A stretch of 46,732 bases of DNA, from positions 1 to 46,732 of the forward strand of contig NZ_JACMYO010000053.1 of assembly GCF_020889685.1 (NCBI RefSeq). Reading direction: 5' to 3'. Shown here piece after piece: positions 1 through 7,908 of this stretch. The DNA comes from Bradyrhizobium oropedii. Lineage in GTDB: Bacteria; Pseudomonadota; Alphaproteobacteria; Rhizobiales; Xanthobacteraceae. The notes beneath the pieces were generated by a model. The model was not told the origin of the DNA. It made no database searches and worked only from the letters and a program-made list of their open reading frames with translations. Numbering within the stretch: position 1 is the first letter of the stretch; each line of letters opens with the position of its first letter. Position numbers and translations under genes: made by a program.

Positions 1-1
1 A

Positions 2-100
2 GGCATCTGTACGGCCGAGCCCCCACGTCCGATCCTGCCGTTACCCGCGGACGCTCAGCAGAGGGTCCAGGAGACGGTGGCCGCATTGGAGATCGACTGA
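2..100 (+). CDS. C-terminal end of a probable DapA-family aldolase (partial)
   Basis: An open frame enters from the window edge and stops at 98-100, giving 32 residues. The tail has the pattern GICTAEPPRP followed by LPLPADAQQRV and a short helix ending in ALEID. I recall this kind of ending from dihydrodipicolinate synthase/N-acetylneuraminate lyase family proteins of Bradyrhizobium, where a PL-x-PL segment precedes a last helix. The active-site regions lie outside the window, so substrate and reaction cannot be stated. It points the same way as the chorismate mutase that starts 125 bases later, but the gap argues against tight coupling. The frame could be chance, but codon use is consistent with coding. 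Confidence 0.45.
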   Translation, partial: GICTAEPPRPILPLPADAQQRVQETVAALEID

Positions 101-225
101 CTGCGTCGCGCGGGGCGTGACATAGGGGATCCAGTATCTGGCCTGCAGCGCGGTGCGGCTTCCATCCGCGCGCAAAATCGGCATAACCAGTCGCAAGGCG
201 TGCTCGGCTTTCTGGGAGGCGTACG

Positions 226-648
226 ATGCGATTGCTGGTGCTTCTGGTGACCTTGCTGGTTCCTGCAATGGCGTGGGCCGAGGAACCCGCAACCAATGCA
301 CTGGCGCTGTGGGGCAGCCCCACGGTCGACAATGGCGCCTGCTGCAAGACGCTCGGCGAGGTCCGCGGCAATATCGATCGGCTCGACCGTGAGATCGTGC
401 GCCTGATGGCGGAGCGCGGCCGCTACGTGCATGAAGCCGCGCGCTTCAAGGCCAACCCCGCGCAGGTCGAGGCGCCGGAGCGCGCCGAGGCTGTCGTGAA
501 AAAGGCGATGGCGCTCGCGGATGCGGACGGGCTGTCGCCCAAGGTTGCTGAAGCTGCCTATCGCGCCATGGTGCGCGCCTTTATCGATTACGAGCAGGGC
601 ATTTTCGCAGCCGCCGCGGCGCGCGGTGATGCACCCTGGAAGAAATAG
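226..648 (+). CDS. Secreted (periplasmic) AroQ-type chorismate mutase
   Basis: Monofunctional chorismate mutase, converting chorismate to prephenate. Residues 1-18 form a signal peptide (hydrophobic LLVLLVTLLV core, cleavage near AWA-EE), so the enzyme should be exported. The all-helical AroQ domain spans about residues 44-125, with the typical first helix (NIDRLDREIVRLMAERGRYV), the conserved Lys of the RFK segment, and the Glu-Gln pair (YEQ) of the last helix. A GGGAGG ribosome site sits about 7 bases before the ATG. It is convergent with the M23 peptidase: the two stop codons abut at 648/649. Secreted chorismate mutases are known in several proteobacteria, but their role outside the cytoplasmic shikimate pathway is unsettled. 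Related pyruvate-lyase activities share this fold and cannot be excluded. Confidence 0.85.
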   Translation: MRLLVLLVTLLVPAMAWAEEPATNALALWGSPTVDNGACCKTLGEVRGNIDRLDREIVRLMAERGRYVHEAARFKANPAQVEAPERAEAVVKKAMALADADGLSPKVAEAAYRAMVRAFIDYEQGIFAAAAARGDAPWKK

Positions 649-2235
649 CTAGTTGCTGCCGCCTTCGTGGGTGTCGATGCGATGCAGGACATCGTCGGGC
701 AGGGCATGCGCAATGGCCGCGGCAGGTCCGGGCTCGGGCCCGATCTCGCGGCCGCGGCCGCGGATCAGCCGCTCATAGGCCGACACCAGCGTGGTGTAGG
801 GATTGACCCAGAGCCAGCCGTCGCGCGTGAACACCTGCACGTCGAAATGCAGATGCCGTGACGTGCCGTTGGGATGGTCGAGATAGTTCGAGACCACGCC
901 GATCTTCTCGCCCTCGGCGACGCGGCGTCCGTTGAGCAGGCCGTCGGCGTCCATCACCGACGGGTTCATGTGCATGTAGCGGAAGCGGACATGCTCGGTG
1001 CGGGTGTTGACCTGCAAAGTCGCCGCCTGCTGCTGCGGCGAGCGGATCATGATGCTGTCGCGCACCGCGACCACCGCCTGCTGCCTCGGGTCGCAACTGT
1101 CCTTGCTGTCGGCGGGACACGCGCCCGGCCTGATATCCTGGCCTTGATGGCCGTAGCCGCTGGCGCATTGGCCGACCTCGAAGCTGCGCGCCTCGCAGAA
1201 ATTGTCCTGCCAGGGATACTCGTCCGCGGTCGCGCCCGCCTTGCGCCTGGCGAAGGATTGCGAGTGCGCGAAGGCCGGTGCCTTCTCGAGCGGAAAGCGG
1301 ATCTGCGAATAGACGGTGAAATCGGCATGGCCGCCCTGCTGCCTGCGTCCGCCGCTGCCCGCGACGATGTCGCCGCTCGGGCGGTAGCTGAAGTCGGCCG
1401 CCTGCGTGATCGGCCGCTCGGCAAAGCCGGAGGCGATATCGCCGCGCGGCTGCGAGGGCTGCCCGCCCGCGATGCGCAACGCCTTCAGGAAGCGCTCGGC
1501 GACCGGAGTGGCCTCGCGACAGGCGAGCCGCTTCGCCCGCGGCGCGCTGTCGAGGCATTGGATCGACACGACATAGGGAATCCCGAAGCGGGTGAAGGCG
1601 TAGCGGAGATAGCCTTCGCGGATGAAGCGGCGCATGTCCGGAAACTGCGCGGCCAGTGCCTTGACCGGCTCGCCCTTGCCGCCGAGCCGGTCGGCGAGGT
1701 CGTAGACCAGGATCGAGCCCGAGATCTGCACCTCGACCGGCTTTGCAAACGTCCGCGGCGGCATGCCGTCGCCGGCACCGGGGTCGAGCGAGAACACCGC
1801 GTCATAGCCGGATGCGCCGGCATGGAAGAGATCGACAGCGCGGAAATCGGCCTGATAGCGCGCGACCGGCAGGTTGCCCGGTCCAGCGCCTTGCCGCGCG
1901 TCGAGATAGCTTGCGGGGTCGAAAGGTAGCAGCACCGGGATCGGGCTGCGCGCGATGCCGGGGAAGAGCGGCGAGGTCGCCGCATTGAGCTGCACCAAAG
2001 CGGGCGTCGCTCGCGGATCGGTGGCGGGGACGCGGCGTTGTCCGGCGAAGGTGAAGTTGGCGGCGACGGCCGGGCGGGAGGTGATCTCCTGCTGCAGCTG
2101 GTCGAGCGCAGCGCGCCATTCGACCCGCATGGCCGAGATCGATGGCGTCCGGAATTCGTCGGCATGGGCACCGGGAGGAGGCAAGAGCAGGGCTGCCAGC
2201 CAGCAACTGATGAAGCTGACCACCTTCCTGTTCAC
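649..2235 (-). CDS. Secreted M23 family metallopeptidase (LytM-type)
   Basis: Probable zinc endopeptidase acting on peptidoglycan cross-links. The 528-residue protein has a signal peptide (about residues 1-25, ending AHA-DE) and a long N-terminal region without a motif I recognise. A C-terminal M23 domain lies at about 350-490. Zinc and catalytic motifs are complete: HxxxD (H363, D367), a middle His in YMHM (H422) and HLH (H461, H463). An intact motif set suggests an active enzyme rather than an EnvC-like activator. Start codon is GTG, preceded by a G-rich stretch. It lies downstream of efp on the same strand with a 37-base gap that holds a small hairpin, so some co-transcription is possible. 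Confidence 0.85.
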   Translation of the reverse strand: MNRKVVSFISCWLAALLLPPPGAHADEFRTPSISAMRVEWRAALDQLQQEITSRPAVAANFTFAGQRRVPATDPRATPALVQLNAATSPLFPGIARSPIPVLLPFDPASYLDARQGAGPGNLPVARYQADFRAVDLFHAGASGYDAVFSLDPGAGDGMPPRTFAKPVEVQISGSILVYDLADRLGGKGEPVKALAAQFPDMRRFIREGYLRYAFTRFGIPYVVSIQCLDSAPRAKRLACREATPVAERFLKALRIAGGQPSQPRGDIASGFAERPITQAADFSYRPSGDIVAGSGGRRQQGGHADFTVYSQIRFPLEKAPAFAHSQSFARRKAGATADEYPWQDNFCEARSFEVGQCASGYGHQGQDIRPGACPADSKDSCDPRQQAVVAVRDSIMIRSPQQQAATLQVNTRTEHVRFRYMHMNPSVMDADGLLNGRRVAEGEKIGVVSNYLDHPNGTSRHLHFDVQVFTRDGWLWVNPYTTLVSAYERLIRGRGREIGPEPGPAAAIAHALPDDVLHRIDTHEGGSN

Positions 2236-2251
2236 TGCACCCCCCGGTTCG

Positions 2252-2267
2252 AGTCTCCTGAGAGACT
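2252..2267 (-). other. Small hairpin between efp and the M23 peptidase gene
   Basis: A perfect 6-base inverted repeat (AGTCTC/GAGACT) with a 4-base loop sits just after the efp stop codon. There is no T-tract, so it is not a convincing intrinsic terminator. It may stabilise the efp message end or do nothing. Confidence 0.3.
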
Positions 2268-2272
2268 ATCGC

Positions 2273-2839
2273 TCAATCCTTGGCGCGTTCAACGTAAGAA
2301 CCGTCCTCGGTCATGACGACGATGCGCGTTCCGGTGGAAACGTGCGGCGGCACGCCGGTGCGAATGCCGTTGGAGAGCATCGCGGGCTTGTAGGACGACG
2401 AGGCGGTCTGGCCCTTGGTGACGGGCTCGGTCTCCACCACTTCCAGCGTCACGCGCTGCGGCAGCTGGATCGCGACCGGATTGCCGTCGTGCATCGACAG
2501 CTTCACGGTCATGTTCTCCTGCAGATACGGCGCAGACGACCCGACGATCTCCTTCGAGACCTGGACCTGGTCGTAGTTGTCGTTGTTCATGAAGTGGAAG
2601 CCGTCGGCGTCTTCGTAAAGGTAGTTGTAGTTGTGGTCTTCGACGGTGGCCTTCTCGACCTGGTCGGTGGTTTTGTAGCGCTCCGAGACCTTCACGCCGT
2701 CGCCGATGCGGCGCATTTCGATCTGGCTGACCGGGGTGCCCTTGCCGGGATGAATGTTTTCGGCGGAGAGGACCACATAGAGCTTGCCATCCTGCTCGAT
2801 GATGTTGCCCTTGCGGATGGAACTGGCGATGACTTTCAA
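2273..2839 (-). CDS. efp: Translation elongation factor P
   Basis: EF-P binds ribosomes stalled at consecutive prolines and promotes peptide-bond formation. The product has 188 residues, the usual family length, with the three beta-barrel domains (about 1-63, 66-128 and 130-188). The modifiable lysine is K33, in the loop HPGKG, and the C-terminal signature region (GTRIVVMTEDGSYVERAKD) is intact. The start is a TTG at 2837-2839, chosen because the family protein begins M-[KR]-V-I-A-S-S and an AGGA element lies about 8 bases upstream. No in-frame ATG fits. The K33-modifying enzymes EpmA and EpmB are encoded in the divergent unit starting at 3350, which supports a beta-lysylated EF-P. The TTG start is overlapped by the stop of a short upstream frame. 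Confidence 0.97.
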   Translation of the reverse strand: MKVIASSIRKGNIIEQDGKLYVVLSAENIHPGKGTPVSQIEMRRIGDGVKVSERYKTTDQVEKATVEDHNYNYLYEDADGFHFMNNDNYDQVQVSKEIVGSSAPYLQENMTVKLSMHDGNPVAIQLPQRVTLEVVETEPVTKGQTASSSYKPAMLSNGIRTGVPPHVSTGTRIVVMTEDGSYVERAKD

Positions 2840-2922
2840 AGGTGTTTTCCTGAATTTGAGGCCGGGGGCGCAAACCGGTTCGGCAGCCCCTCTGCCATGG
2901 CGGCGATTTCGGGCTGCAACAT
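2836..2922 (-). CDS. Possible 28-codon upstream ORF overlapping the efp start
   Basis: A short frame begins at an ATG with an AGGGA element about 10 bases upstream. It ends with a TGA that overlaps the efp TTG start (sequence TTGA), the geometry of translational coupling. The peptide contains a Pro-Pro pair (residues 19-20, in FAPPAS), the kind of motif whose translation depends on EF-P. Whether it is translated cannot be told from one sequence; it may be chance in GC-rich DNA. Confidence 0.3.
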   Translation of the reverse strand: MLQPEIAAMAEGLPNRFAPPASNSGKHL

Positions 2923-3349
2923 ACTGATTTGTCCCTGAGATGCCAGTCTTTTGCGGCCGAATTCGGCAGGTCGCCAACCGTTCCGGCTCGTCGGGATTGA
3001 CCCTGTTTCCGAGCCGAATCCGCGTCCCAGGCCGCTGGCGCCGGCTCGCGCGAGCAAGGCGACCCCAGGCAGCCGCGGGGCACCCGGAGGTCGCAGTCGA
3101 CGGAATATGGGTTGATCCGTTCCGGTTGAACTGGTGCGGGAATGCCGGGCCCCCGCTCAGGCTCAGCCAGGCGACAGATGGACAACGCCGGCATCTTTCG
3201 ACAAGAAGGGATCAGCGTCGCCGCATCTCCCCGGAGGCCAAGGTCGTGTGCGCCATGTATTTGTTTAGAATCAAGTATTTGCGTCCGACTCTTGAACACG
3301 GGTGGGGGCATGTTGATGTTGAATCCGCAACCGCCAGGACGGCCGCGCG
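2923..3349. other. Divergent intergenic region between efp and epmA
   Basis: About 430 bases without a gene I can support. The promoters for efp (leftward) and epmA-epmB (rightward) must lie here. The last 100 bases before epmA are AT-richer (around 3255-3295, with a TAGAAT near 3267), a plausible promoter position for epmA, but I see no well-spaced -35/-10 pair. Short frames in the region have no family resemblance. Confidence 0.5.
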
Positions 3350-4402
3350 ATGACATCTTGTGACCAGCCTTCGCCATGGTGGACACCGTCGCGCTATGCC
3401 GACCGCAGGCCGTTCCTGCAGGCGCGGACCGCGATCACGCGGGCGCTCCGCGCCTGGTTCGAGGAGCAGGGATTTGCCGAGGTCGAGACCGCCATCCTGC
3501 AGATCTCTCCGGGTAACGAGACGCATCTGCACGCCCCGCGCACCGAGCTCAGGCAGGCCGATGGTGCGCATGCGACGCGTTATCTGCGCACCTCTCCGGA
3601 ATTCGCCTGCAAGAAGCTGCTCGCGGCCGGCGAGCCGAAGATCTACGAGTTCGCGCGGGTGTTCCGCGACCGCGAGCGCGGCGACCTGCATTTGCCCGAA
3701 TTCACCATGCTGGAATGGTACCGCGCCAATGCCGGCTATGACGCCATCATGGCCGACACGATCGTCGCGATCGCCCATGCGGCGCAGGCGACCGGGATCG
3801 GGCGGTTTTCGTTCCGCGGCAGGATGGCTGATCCGTTTGCCGAGCCGGAGCTGCTGACGGTCGCCGCAGGCTTCGAGCGCTTCGCCGGCATCGACCTGCT
3901 GGCGACGATCGCGGGCGGCGAGGGCGACCGCGACGCCTTGGCATCGGCCACGAAGGAGCGGGTGCGGATTGCCGACGACGACACCTGGTCGGACATCTTC
4001 AGCAAGGTGCTGGTCGAGCATGTCGAGCCCAATCTGGGTCAGGGGCGTCTGACGGTGCTGTTCGAATACCCGTCACCCGAGGCCGCGCTGGCGCGCTGCA
4101 AGGCGGGCGAATCCCGTGTCGCCGAGCGCTTCGAGGTCTATGCCTGCGGCGTCGAGCTCGCCAACGGCTTTGGCGAGTTGACCGACGCGACCGAGCAGCG
4201 CCATCGTTTCACCGCAGCGATGGACGAGAAGGCCCGCCGTTACGGCGAGCGCTATCCGCTCGACGATGATTTCCTGGCCGCGGTCGGCCAGATGCCGGAA
4301 GCAAGCGGTGTCGCGCTCGGCTTCGACCGGCTGGTGATGCTGGCGAGCGGCGCGCCGCGAATTGATCAGGTGGTCTGGACACCGCCTGCGGGAGAGACAT
4401 GA
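3350..4402 (+). CDS. epmA: EF-P beta-lysine ligase EpmA (PoxA/GenX)
   Basis: A class II lysyl-tRNA-synthetase paralogue that attaches (R)-beta-lysine to the conserved lysine of EF-P. The 350 residues match the catalytic core only: no anticodon-binding domain is present, which separates it from LysS. Class II motif 2 is at about residues 97-124 (EFARVFRDRERGDLHLPEF), and motif 3 is near the C-terminus (GVALGFDRLVML, about 320-331). The stretch TSPEFACKKLL is typical of this subfamily. No strong Shine-Dalgarno precedes the ATG. The gene overlaps epmB by four bases (ATGA) and diverges from efp, so enzyme and substrate genes sit together. Confidence 0.95.
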   Translation: MTSCDQPSPWWTPSRYADRRPFLQARTAITRALRAWFEEQGFAEVETAILQISPGNETHLHAPRTELRQADGAHATRYLRTSPEFACKKLLAAGEPKIYEFARVFRDRERGDLHLPEFTMLEWYRANAGYDAIMADTIVAIAHAAQATGIGRFSFRGRMADPFAEPELLTVAAGFERFAGIDLLATIAGGEGDRDALASATKERVRIADDDTWSDIFSKVLVEHVEPNLGQGRLTVLFEYPSPEAALARCKAGESRVAERFEVYACGVELANGFGELTDATEQRHRFTAAMDEKARRYGERYPLDDDFLAAVGQMPEASGVALGFDRLVMLASGAPRIDQVVWTPPAGET

Positions 4403-5490
4403 ACAGCATCGACCACAAATTGGCGGTGACGCTGCGACAGCCGCGCGAACTGGTCGATGCCGGCCTCGCGCCGGTCGCAGCCCTTGCCGCGCTCGAGCAA
4501 GTGGCTGCGCGTTACGCGGTCGCGGTGACGCCGGAGCTTGCCGCGCTGATCGATCCGGCCGATCCTGCCGACCCGATCGCGCGGCAGTTCATCCCGAGCG
4601 CCGACGAACTCGTGGAGCAGTCGGGCGAGAACGCCGACCCGATCGGCGACGATGCGCATTCGCCGGTCTCAGGCATCGTGCATCGCTATCCGGACCGGGT
4701 GTTGTTCAAGCTCGTCCATGTCTGCGCGGTGTATTGCCGGTTTTGCTTCCGGCGCGAAATGGTCGGGCCCGGAAAGGCATCGGCCTTGTCGGACGAGGCC
4801 TACCGCGCGGGGCTCGATTACATCCGTAGCCATCCGGAGATCTGGGAAGTCATCCTGACCGGCGGCGATCCCCTGATGCTGTCGCCGCGCAGGTTGACCG
4901 AGATCATGGCCGACCTCGCCGCCATCGATCACGTCAAGATCATCCGCCTTCACACCCGTGTCCCGATTGCCGATCCGGACCGCATCAATCCGGAGACGGT
5001 CGCGGCACTGCGGGTTCAGGGAGCGACGACCTGGATTGCGATCCACGCCAACCATCCGCGCGAATTGGGCGCCAATGCCCGCGCGGCGTGCGCGCGCCTC
5101 AGTGACGCCGGCATTCCATTGGTCAGCCAGTCGGTCCTGTTGCGCGGCGTCAATGACGATGCGGCGACGCTCGAGGCACTGATGCGCGCCTTCGTGGAGT
5201 GCCGGATCAAGCCCTATTACCTGCATCACGGCGACCTTGCGCCCGGCACCGCGCATTTGCGCACCACGATCGAAGCCGGGCAGGAATTGATGCGGGCGCT
5301 GCGCGGGCGCGTCTCCGGACTTTGTCAGCCGGATTATGTCCTCGACATCCCCGGCGGCCACGGCAAGGCGCCGATCGGCCCGACCTATTTGTCGCAGCCG
5401 GCTTCCCGCGAAGGTGAGGAAGACGTGGAACGGCGATACCGTATCGTCGATTATTGCGGTGACGTTCATCTTTACCCGCCGCAACCGTGA
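4399..5490 (+). CDS. epmB: EF-P (R)-beta-lysine aminomutase EpmB (YjeK)
   Basis: A radical-SAM, PLP-dependent lysine 2,3-aminomutase that converts (S)-alpha-lysine to (R)-beta-lysine, the donor used by EpmA. The 363-residue protein carries the radical-SAM cluster motif CxxxCxxC (C109, C113, C116, in CAVYCRFCF). The probable PLP-binding lysine is K323 in GGHGKAPIG. Its length fits EpmB rather than the longer clostridial aminomutases used in lysine breakdown, and the operon context fits too. The ATG overlaps the epmA stop, so translation is probably coupled. Confidence 0.94.
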   Translation: MNSIDHKLAVTLRQPRELVDAGLAPVAALAALEQVAARYAVAVTPELAALIDPADPADPIARQFIPSADELVEQSGENADPIGDDAHSPVSGIVHRYPDRVLFKLVHVCAVYCRFCFRREMVGPGKASALSDEAYRAGLDYIRSHPEIWEVILTGGDPLMLSPRRLTEIMADLAAIDHVKIIRLHTRVPIADPDRINPETVAALRVQGATTWIAIHANHPRELGANARAACARLSDAGIPLVSQSVLLRGVNDDAATLEALMRAFVECRIKPYYLHHGDLAPGTAHLRTTIEAGQELMRALRGRVSGLCQPDYVLDIPGGHGKAPIGPTYLSQPASREGEEDVERRYRIVDYCGDVHLYPPQP

Positions 5491-5497
5491 GGCTGCG

Positions 5498-5710
5498 ATG
5501 CGCGGGGCCGGGGACGGACGGCACGAGCCGCCCGAGGACGAGGGCCGCCGCGGCGTCGAAAATGCTGTGATGTTCGGCTTCTTTGCGGTGCTGGTCGCCG
5601 CGGGAATCTGGCTCCTTGGCACGATGGCCGATATACGGAAGGTTCAGGATTGCGCAGCGCAGGGGCGACGCAACTGTGCTACCGTCGAGGTGCCGGAACG
5701 GGCGCAATAG
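5498..5710 (+). CDS. Small single-pass membrane protein (hypothetical)
   Basis: A 70-residue protein starting 8 bases after epmB. The charged N-terminal 20 residues are followed by one membrane helix (about residues 23-44, VMFGFFAVLVAAGIWLLGTM) and a short tail with two cysteines (QDCAAQGRRNCATVEVP). The ATG at 5498 is chosen because the upstream in-frame extension lies inside epmB. Close spacing suggests it is the last gene of the epmA-epmB unit. No family is recognised, and nothing shows a link to EF-P modification. Confidence 0.7.
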   Translation: MRGAGDGRHEPPEDEGRRGVENAVMFGFFAVLVAAGIWLLGTMADIRKVQDCAAQGRRNCATVEVPERAQ

Positions 5711-5732
5711 GGTTGAGAAGCGGAGACGCGAG

Positions 5733-5993
5733 ATGCGGAAGACTGTTTTGTTGATGGCTCTGATGATGGTTGGAGCGCCCCAGGTTGGTACGTCCCAGGC
5801 ATGGGCGCAGCAACAGGGTGGATCGTCCTCCGTGCAGAAGAACGCGACGCCTCCGGAGGCGCCGGTCGGACATCGTCAGCCACGCCGCGGCGACGTTGGC
5901 AACGAGAAGAATATCAGCGATCCGAACAGCCAGGCCAACAAGGAAGACGCGGCGCTCGACAAGAAGATCAAGAGCATCTGCCGCGGCTGCTAG
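5733..5993 (+). CDS. Small secreted hypothetical protein
   Basis: An 86-residue protein with a signal peptide (residues 1-25, cleavage near AWA-QQ) and a hydrophilic mature part rich in Gln, Pro and Asn. It ends in a two-cysteine tail (SICRGC). A GGAGACGCGAG element precedes the ATG. It lies 22 bases after the small membrane protein and may belong to the same transcript. No known domain is visible. Confidence 0.7.
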   Translation: MRKTVLLMALMMVGAPQVGTSQAWAQQQGGSSSVQKNATPPEAPVGHRQPRRGDVGNEKNISDPNSQANKEDAALDKKIKSICRGC

Positions 5994-6114
5994 GCCGCCA
6001 GCAACGCCGGCACGGTACCTATTTTCGAATCAAAGGGCGCGCCGCAAACAGGGCGAGATTTTCCCGTGCGGAGATTCGCAAGCGGCTAAATCCGCACCCG
6101 GTGCGGCCAGAGCG

Positions 6115-6558
6115 TTAGCCGTATTTGACGGTAGTGCTCTGGCCCACCTCGATCAGATAACCGTCGGGGTCGCGGATGTAGCAGCGCCACTCGCCGTATT
6201 TCTCCAACGGCTCGGTGATGAACTCGGCTCCTCGGCTTTTCCAGAGTCGATAGCACGCTTGAATATCCGCAACGCGGAGATTCAGAAAACTGTTGATGTT
6301 GTTCGGGTCGGGAACGCTGAGCGATACCGTCGGCTTGTCCGGTGTCGGTCCGCCTCCAACGTTCAAAATCATCCAGATATTTTCGAATTGAAGGTATCCG
6401 GGCGCATTGCCGTCACCGAGGCTCAAAATGCGAGCGCCGAAAACCTTTTCATAGTAGCGAGCCGATCGCTCAATGTCGGCAACGGTGAGAAATTGCGCGA
6501 TGCTGATCCCCTCCTGCGGGGGCATCTCGTAGCTCTTCTGCTCGACGGTTACGGCCAT
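6115..6558 (-). CDS. VOC-family (glyoxalase/bleomycin-resistance fold) protein
   Basis: A 147-residue protein with the paired beta-alpha-beta-beta-beta units of the vicinal oxygen chelate superfamily. Recognisable segments are LTVADIERSARYYEKVFGARIL near the N-terminus and the closing IRDPDGYLIEVGQ near the C-terminus. The last Glu of that motif is a usual metal ligand. The substrate cannot be inferred: the family includes dioxygenases, isomerases and resistance proteins. An AAAAGGAG ribosome site lies a few bases before the ATG. It is the next gene after DAHP synthase on the same strand, but with a 177-base gap. Confidence 0.8.
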   Translation of the reverse strand: MAVTVEQKSYEMPPQEGISIAQFLTVADIERSARYYEKVFGARILSLGDGNAPGYLQFENIWMILNVGGGPTPDKPTVSLSVPDPNNINSFLNLRVADIQACYRLWKSRGAEFITEPLEKYGEWRCYIRDPDGYLIEVGQSTTVKYG

Positions 6559-6677
6559 TGGGAACTCCTTTTCCGATCCAGAGCCCCGCGGCCATTAAAC
6601 ACCCTAAACCCGTCGTATGGCACCCCAATTGTGCGCCTCGCGCTCGAACGGCTACCAACTCGCCAATGTCTCGGAGA

Positions 6678-6711
6678 GCTAGCGGAGCGCGATCTGATGC
6701 GCACCGCTAGC
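6678..6711 (-). terminator. Strong hairpin downstream of the DAHP synthase gene
   Basis: An inverted repeat GCTAGCGG...CCGCTAGC encloses a second arm pair (GCGC/GCGC) and begins about 25 bases after the DAHP synthase stop codon. No T-tract follows on the minus strand, so it is either a processing or stability element or part of a factor-dependent terminator. Confidence 0.4.
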
Positions 6712-6735
6712 AAGCACTCAATCCGTTCGACCGTC

Positions 6736-7821
6736 TCAGGCCGAACGCTCCTGCAGGCCATCACGCCGCACGCTGCGCCTCGCGTCGACGGCATCGGCCA
6801 GCTGCTTCAAGACGTCAGCCGTCGTCGCGAGGTCGATGCAGCCGTCCGTGATGCTCTGGCCGTAGGTCAGCGGCTTGCCCGGCACGACGTCCTGGCGTCC
6901 CGCGACAAGGTTGCTCTCGATCATCACGCCGATGATGCGCTGGTCGCCGCTTGCGACCTGCTGTGCGATGTCAGCGGCAACCAGCGGCTGGTTCTCCGGC
7001 TTCTTGCTGCTGTTGGCGTGGCTGGTGTCGATCATCAGCCGTGGCGCGACGCCGGCGTGGCCGAGCTCGGCCGCGGCAGTATCGACGCTCGCTGCATCGT
7101 AGTTCGGCACCCGGCCGCCGCGCAGGATGACGTGGCAATCCTCGTTGCCGCTGGTTGCGGCGATCGCCGACCGGCCGCCCTTGGTGACCGCCATGAAATG
7201 ATGCGGGTGCGACGCCGATTTCACCGCATCGGCCGCGATCCGCACGCCACCGTCGGTGCTGTTCTTGAAGCCGACCGGGCATGACAGACCGGAAGCCAGC
7301 TCGCGATGGATCTGGCTCTCGGTGGTGCGTGCGCCGATCGCGGCCCAGGACACGAGATCCGCGATGTATTGCGGCGTCGTCATGTCGAGGAATTCGGTAC
7401 CGGCGGGCAGGCCGAGATTGTTCACGGCCGACAGCACGTTGCGGGCAAGCCGCAGGCCCTTGTTGATGTCGAAGCTGCCGTCGAGATCGGGATCGTTGAT
7501 CAGCCCCTTCCAGCCCACCGTGGTGCGCGGCTTCTCGAAATAGACCCGCATCACGATCTCGAGGCGGTCGGCGAGCTGTTCACGCAGGCCGGCGAGACGC
7601 TCGGCGTAATCGACGGCCGCCGCGGGATCGTGGATGGAGCAGGGGCCGACGACGACCAGCAGGCGGTCATCGGTGCCGTTGAGGATCGCGTGGATGGCGT
7701 TGCGGGCGCCCATCACCACGCGGGTCGCCGTCAGGGTGCGCGGGACCTCCCGCATCACCTCTTCGGGCGTACTCAGCTCTTTCAGTTCCTTGATGCGAAG
7801 ATCGTCTGTCGTACTCAACAC
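6736..7821 (-). CDS. Class I 3-deoxy-7-phosphoheptulonate (DAHP) synthase
   Basis: First enzyme of the shikimate pathway: condenses phosphoenolpyruvate and erythrose 4-phosphate. The 361 residues match AroF/AroG/AroH-type enzymes in length and motifs: VVGPCSIHD (residues 57-65, with the metal-ligand Cys61), EKPRTTVGWKGLINDP (96-111), PVGFKNSTDGG, and SHANSSKKPENQP with a metal His. The start is GTG at 7819-7821, chosen for an AAAGGAG placed 6 bases upstream; a TTG one codon later is possible. Feedback specificity cannot be read from sequence, so no aroF/G/H symbol is given. The 170-base leader encodes an aromatic-rich peptide and an intrinsic terminator, strongly suggesting control by attenuation. 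Confidence 0.96.
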   Translation of the reverse strand: MLSTTDDLRIKELKELSTPEEVMREVPRTLTATRVVMGARNAIHAILNGTDDRLLVVVGPCSIHDPAAAVDYAERLAGLREQLADRLEIVMRVYFEKPRTTVGWKGLINDPDLDGSFDINKGLRLARNVLSAVNNLGLPAGTEFLDMTTPQYIADLVSWAAIGARTTESQIHRELASGLSCPVGFKNSTDGGVRIAADAVKSASHPHHFMAVTKGGRSAIAATSGNEDCHVILRGGRVPNYDAASVDTAAAELGHAGVAPRLMIDTSHANSSKKPENQPLVAADIAQQVASGDQRIIGVMIESNLVAGRQDVVPGKPLTYGQSITDGCIDLATTADVLKQLADAVDARRSVRRDGLQERSA

Positions 7822-7858
7822 GGCTGGCTCCTTTGGATTTCGGGACCTGCCGGCACAC

Positions 7859-7884
7859 AAAAAAGCCGCCAGGTCTGGCGGCTT
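7859..7884 (-). terminator. Attenuator: intrinsic terminator in the DAHP synthase leader
   Basis: A perfect 8-bp stem (GCCGCCAG/CTGGCGGC, extended by A-T pairs) with a 2-base loop is followed on the minus strand by six Ts. It ends about 37 bases before the GTG start of the DAHP synthase gene, so it would stop transcription before the gene. The 5' arm is also complementary to an identical CTGGCGGC segment at 7931-7938 inside the leader peptide frame, which gives a competing antiterminator. Confidence 0.85.
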
Positions 7885-7908
7885 GTTTTGGATGTTTGCT
7901 GCAATTCT

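Noticed and set aside
874..1929. A 351-codon plus-strand frame opposite the M23 peptidase gene
   Set aside because: The minus strand encodes a complete M23 enzyme with all zinc ligands; the plus frame has no domain.
6559..6735. Gene fragment between the VOC and DAHP synthase genes
   Set aside because: Both strands are briefly open, but no fragment resembles a known protein; only the hairpin at 6678-6711 is supported.
5770..7284. A 504-codon plus-strand frame across the VOC and DAHP synthase genes
   Set aside because: It overlaps three genes on both strands that are supported by motifs; its sequence is typical antisense read-through.
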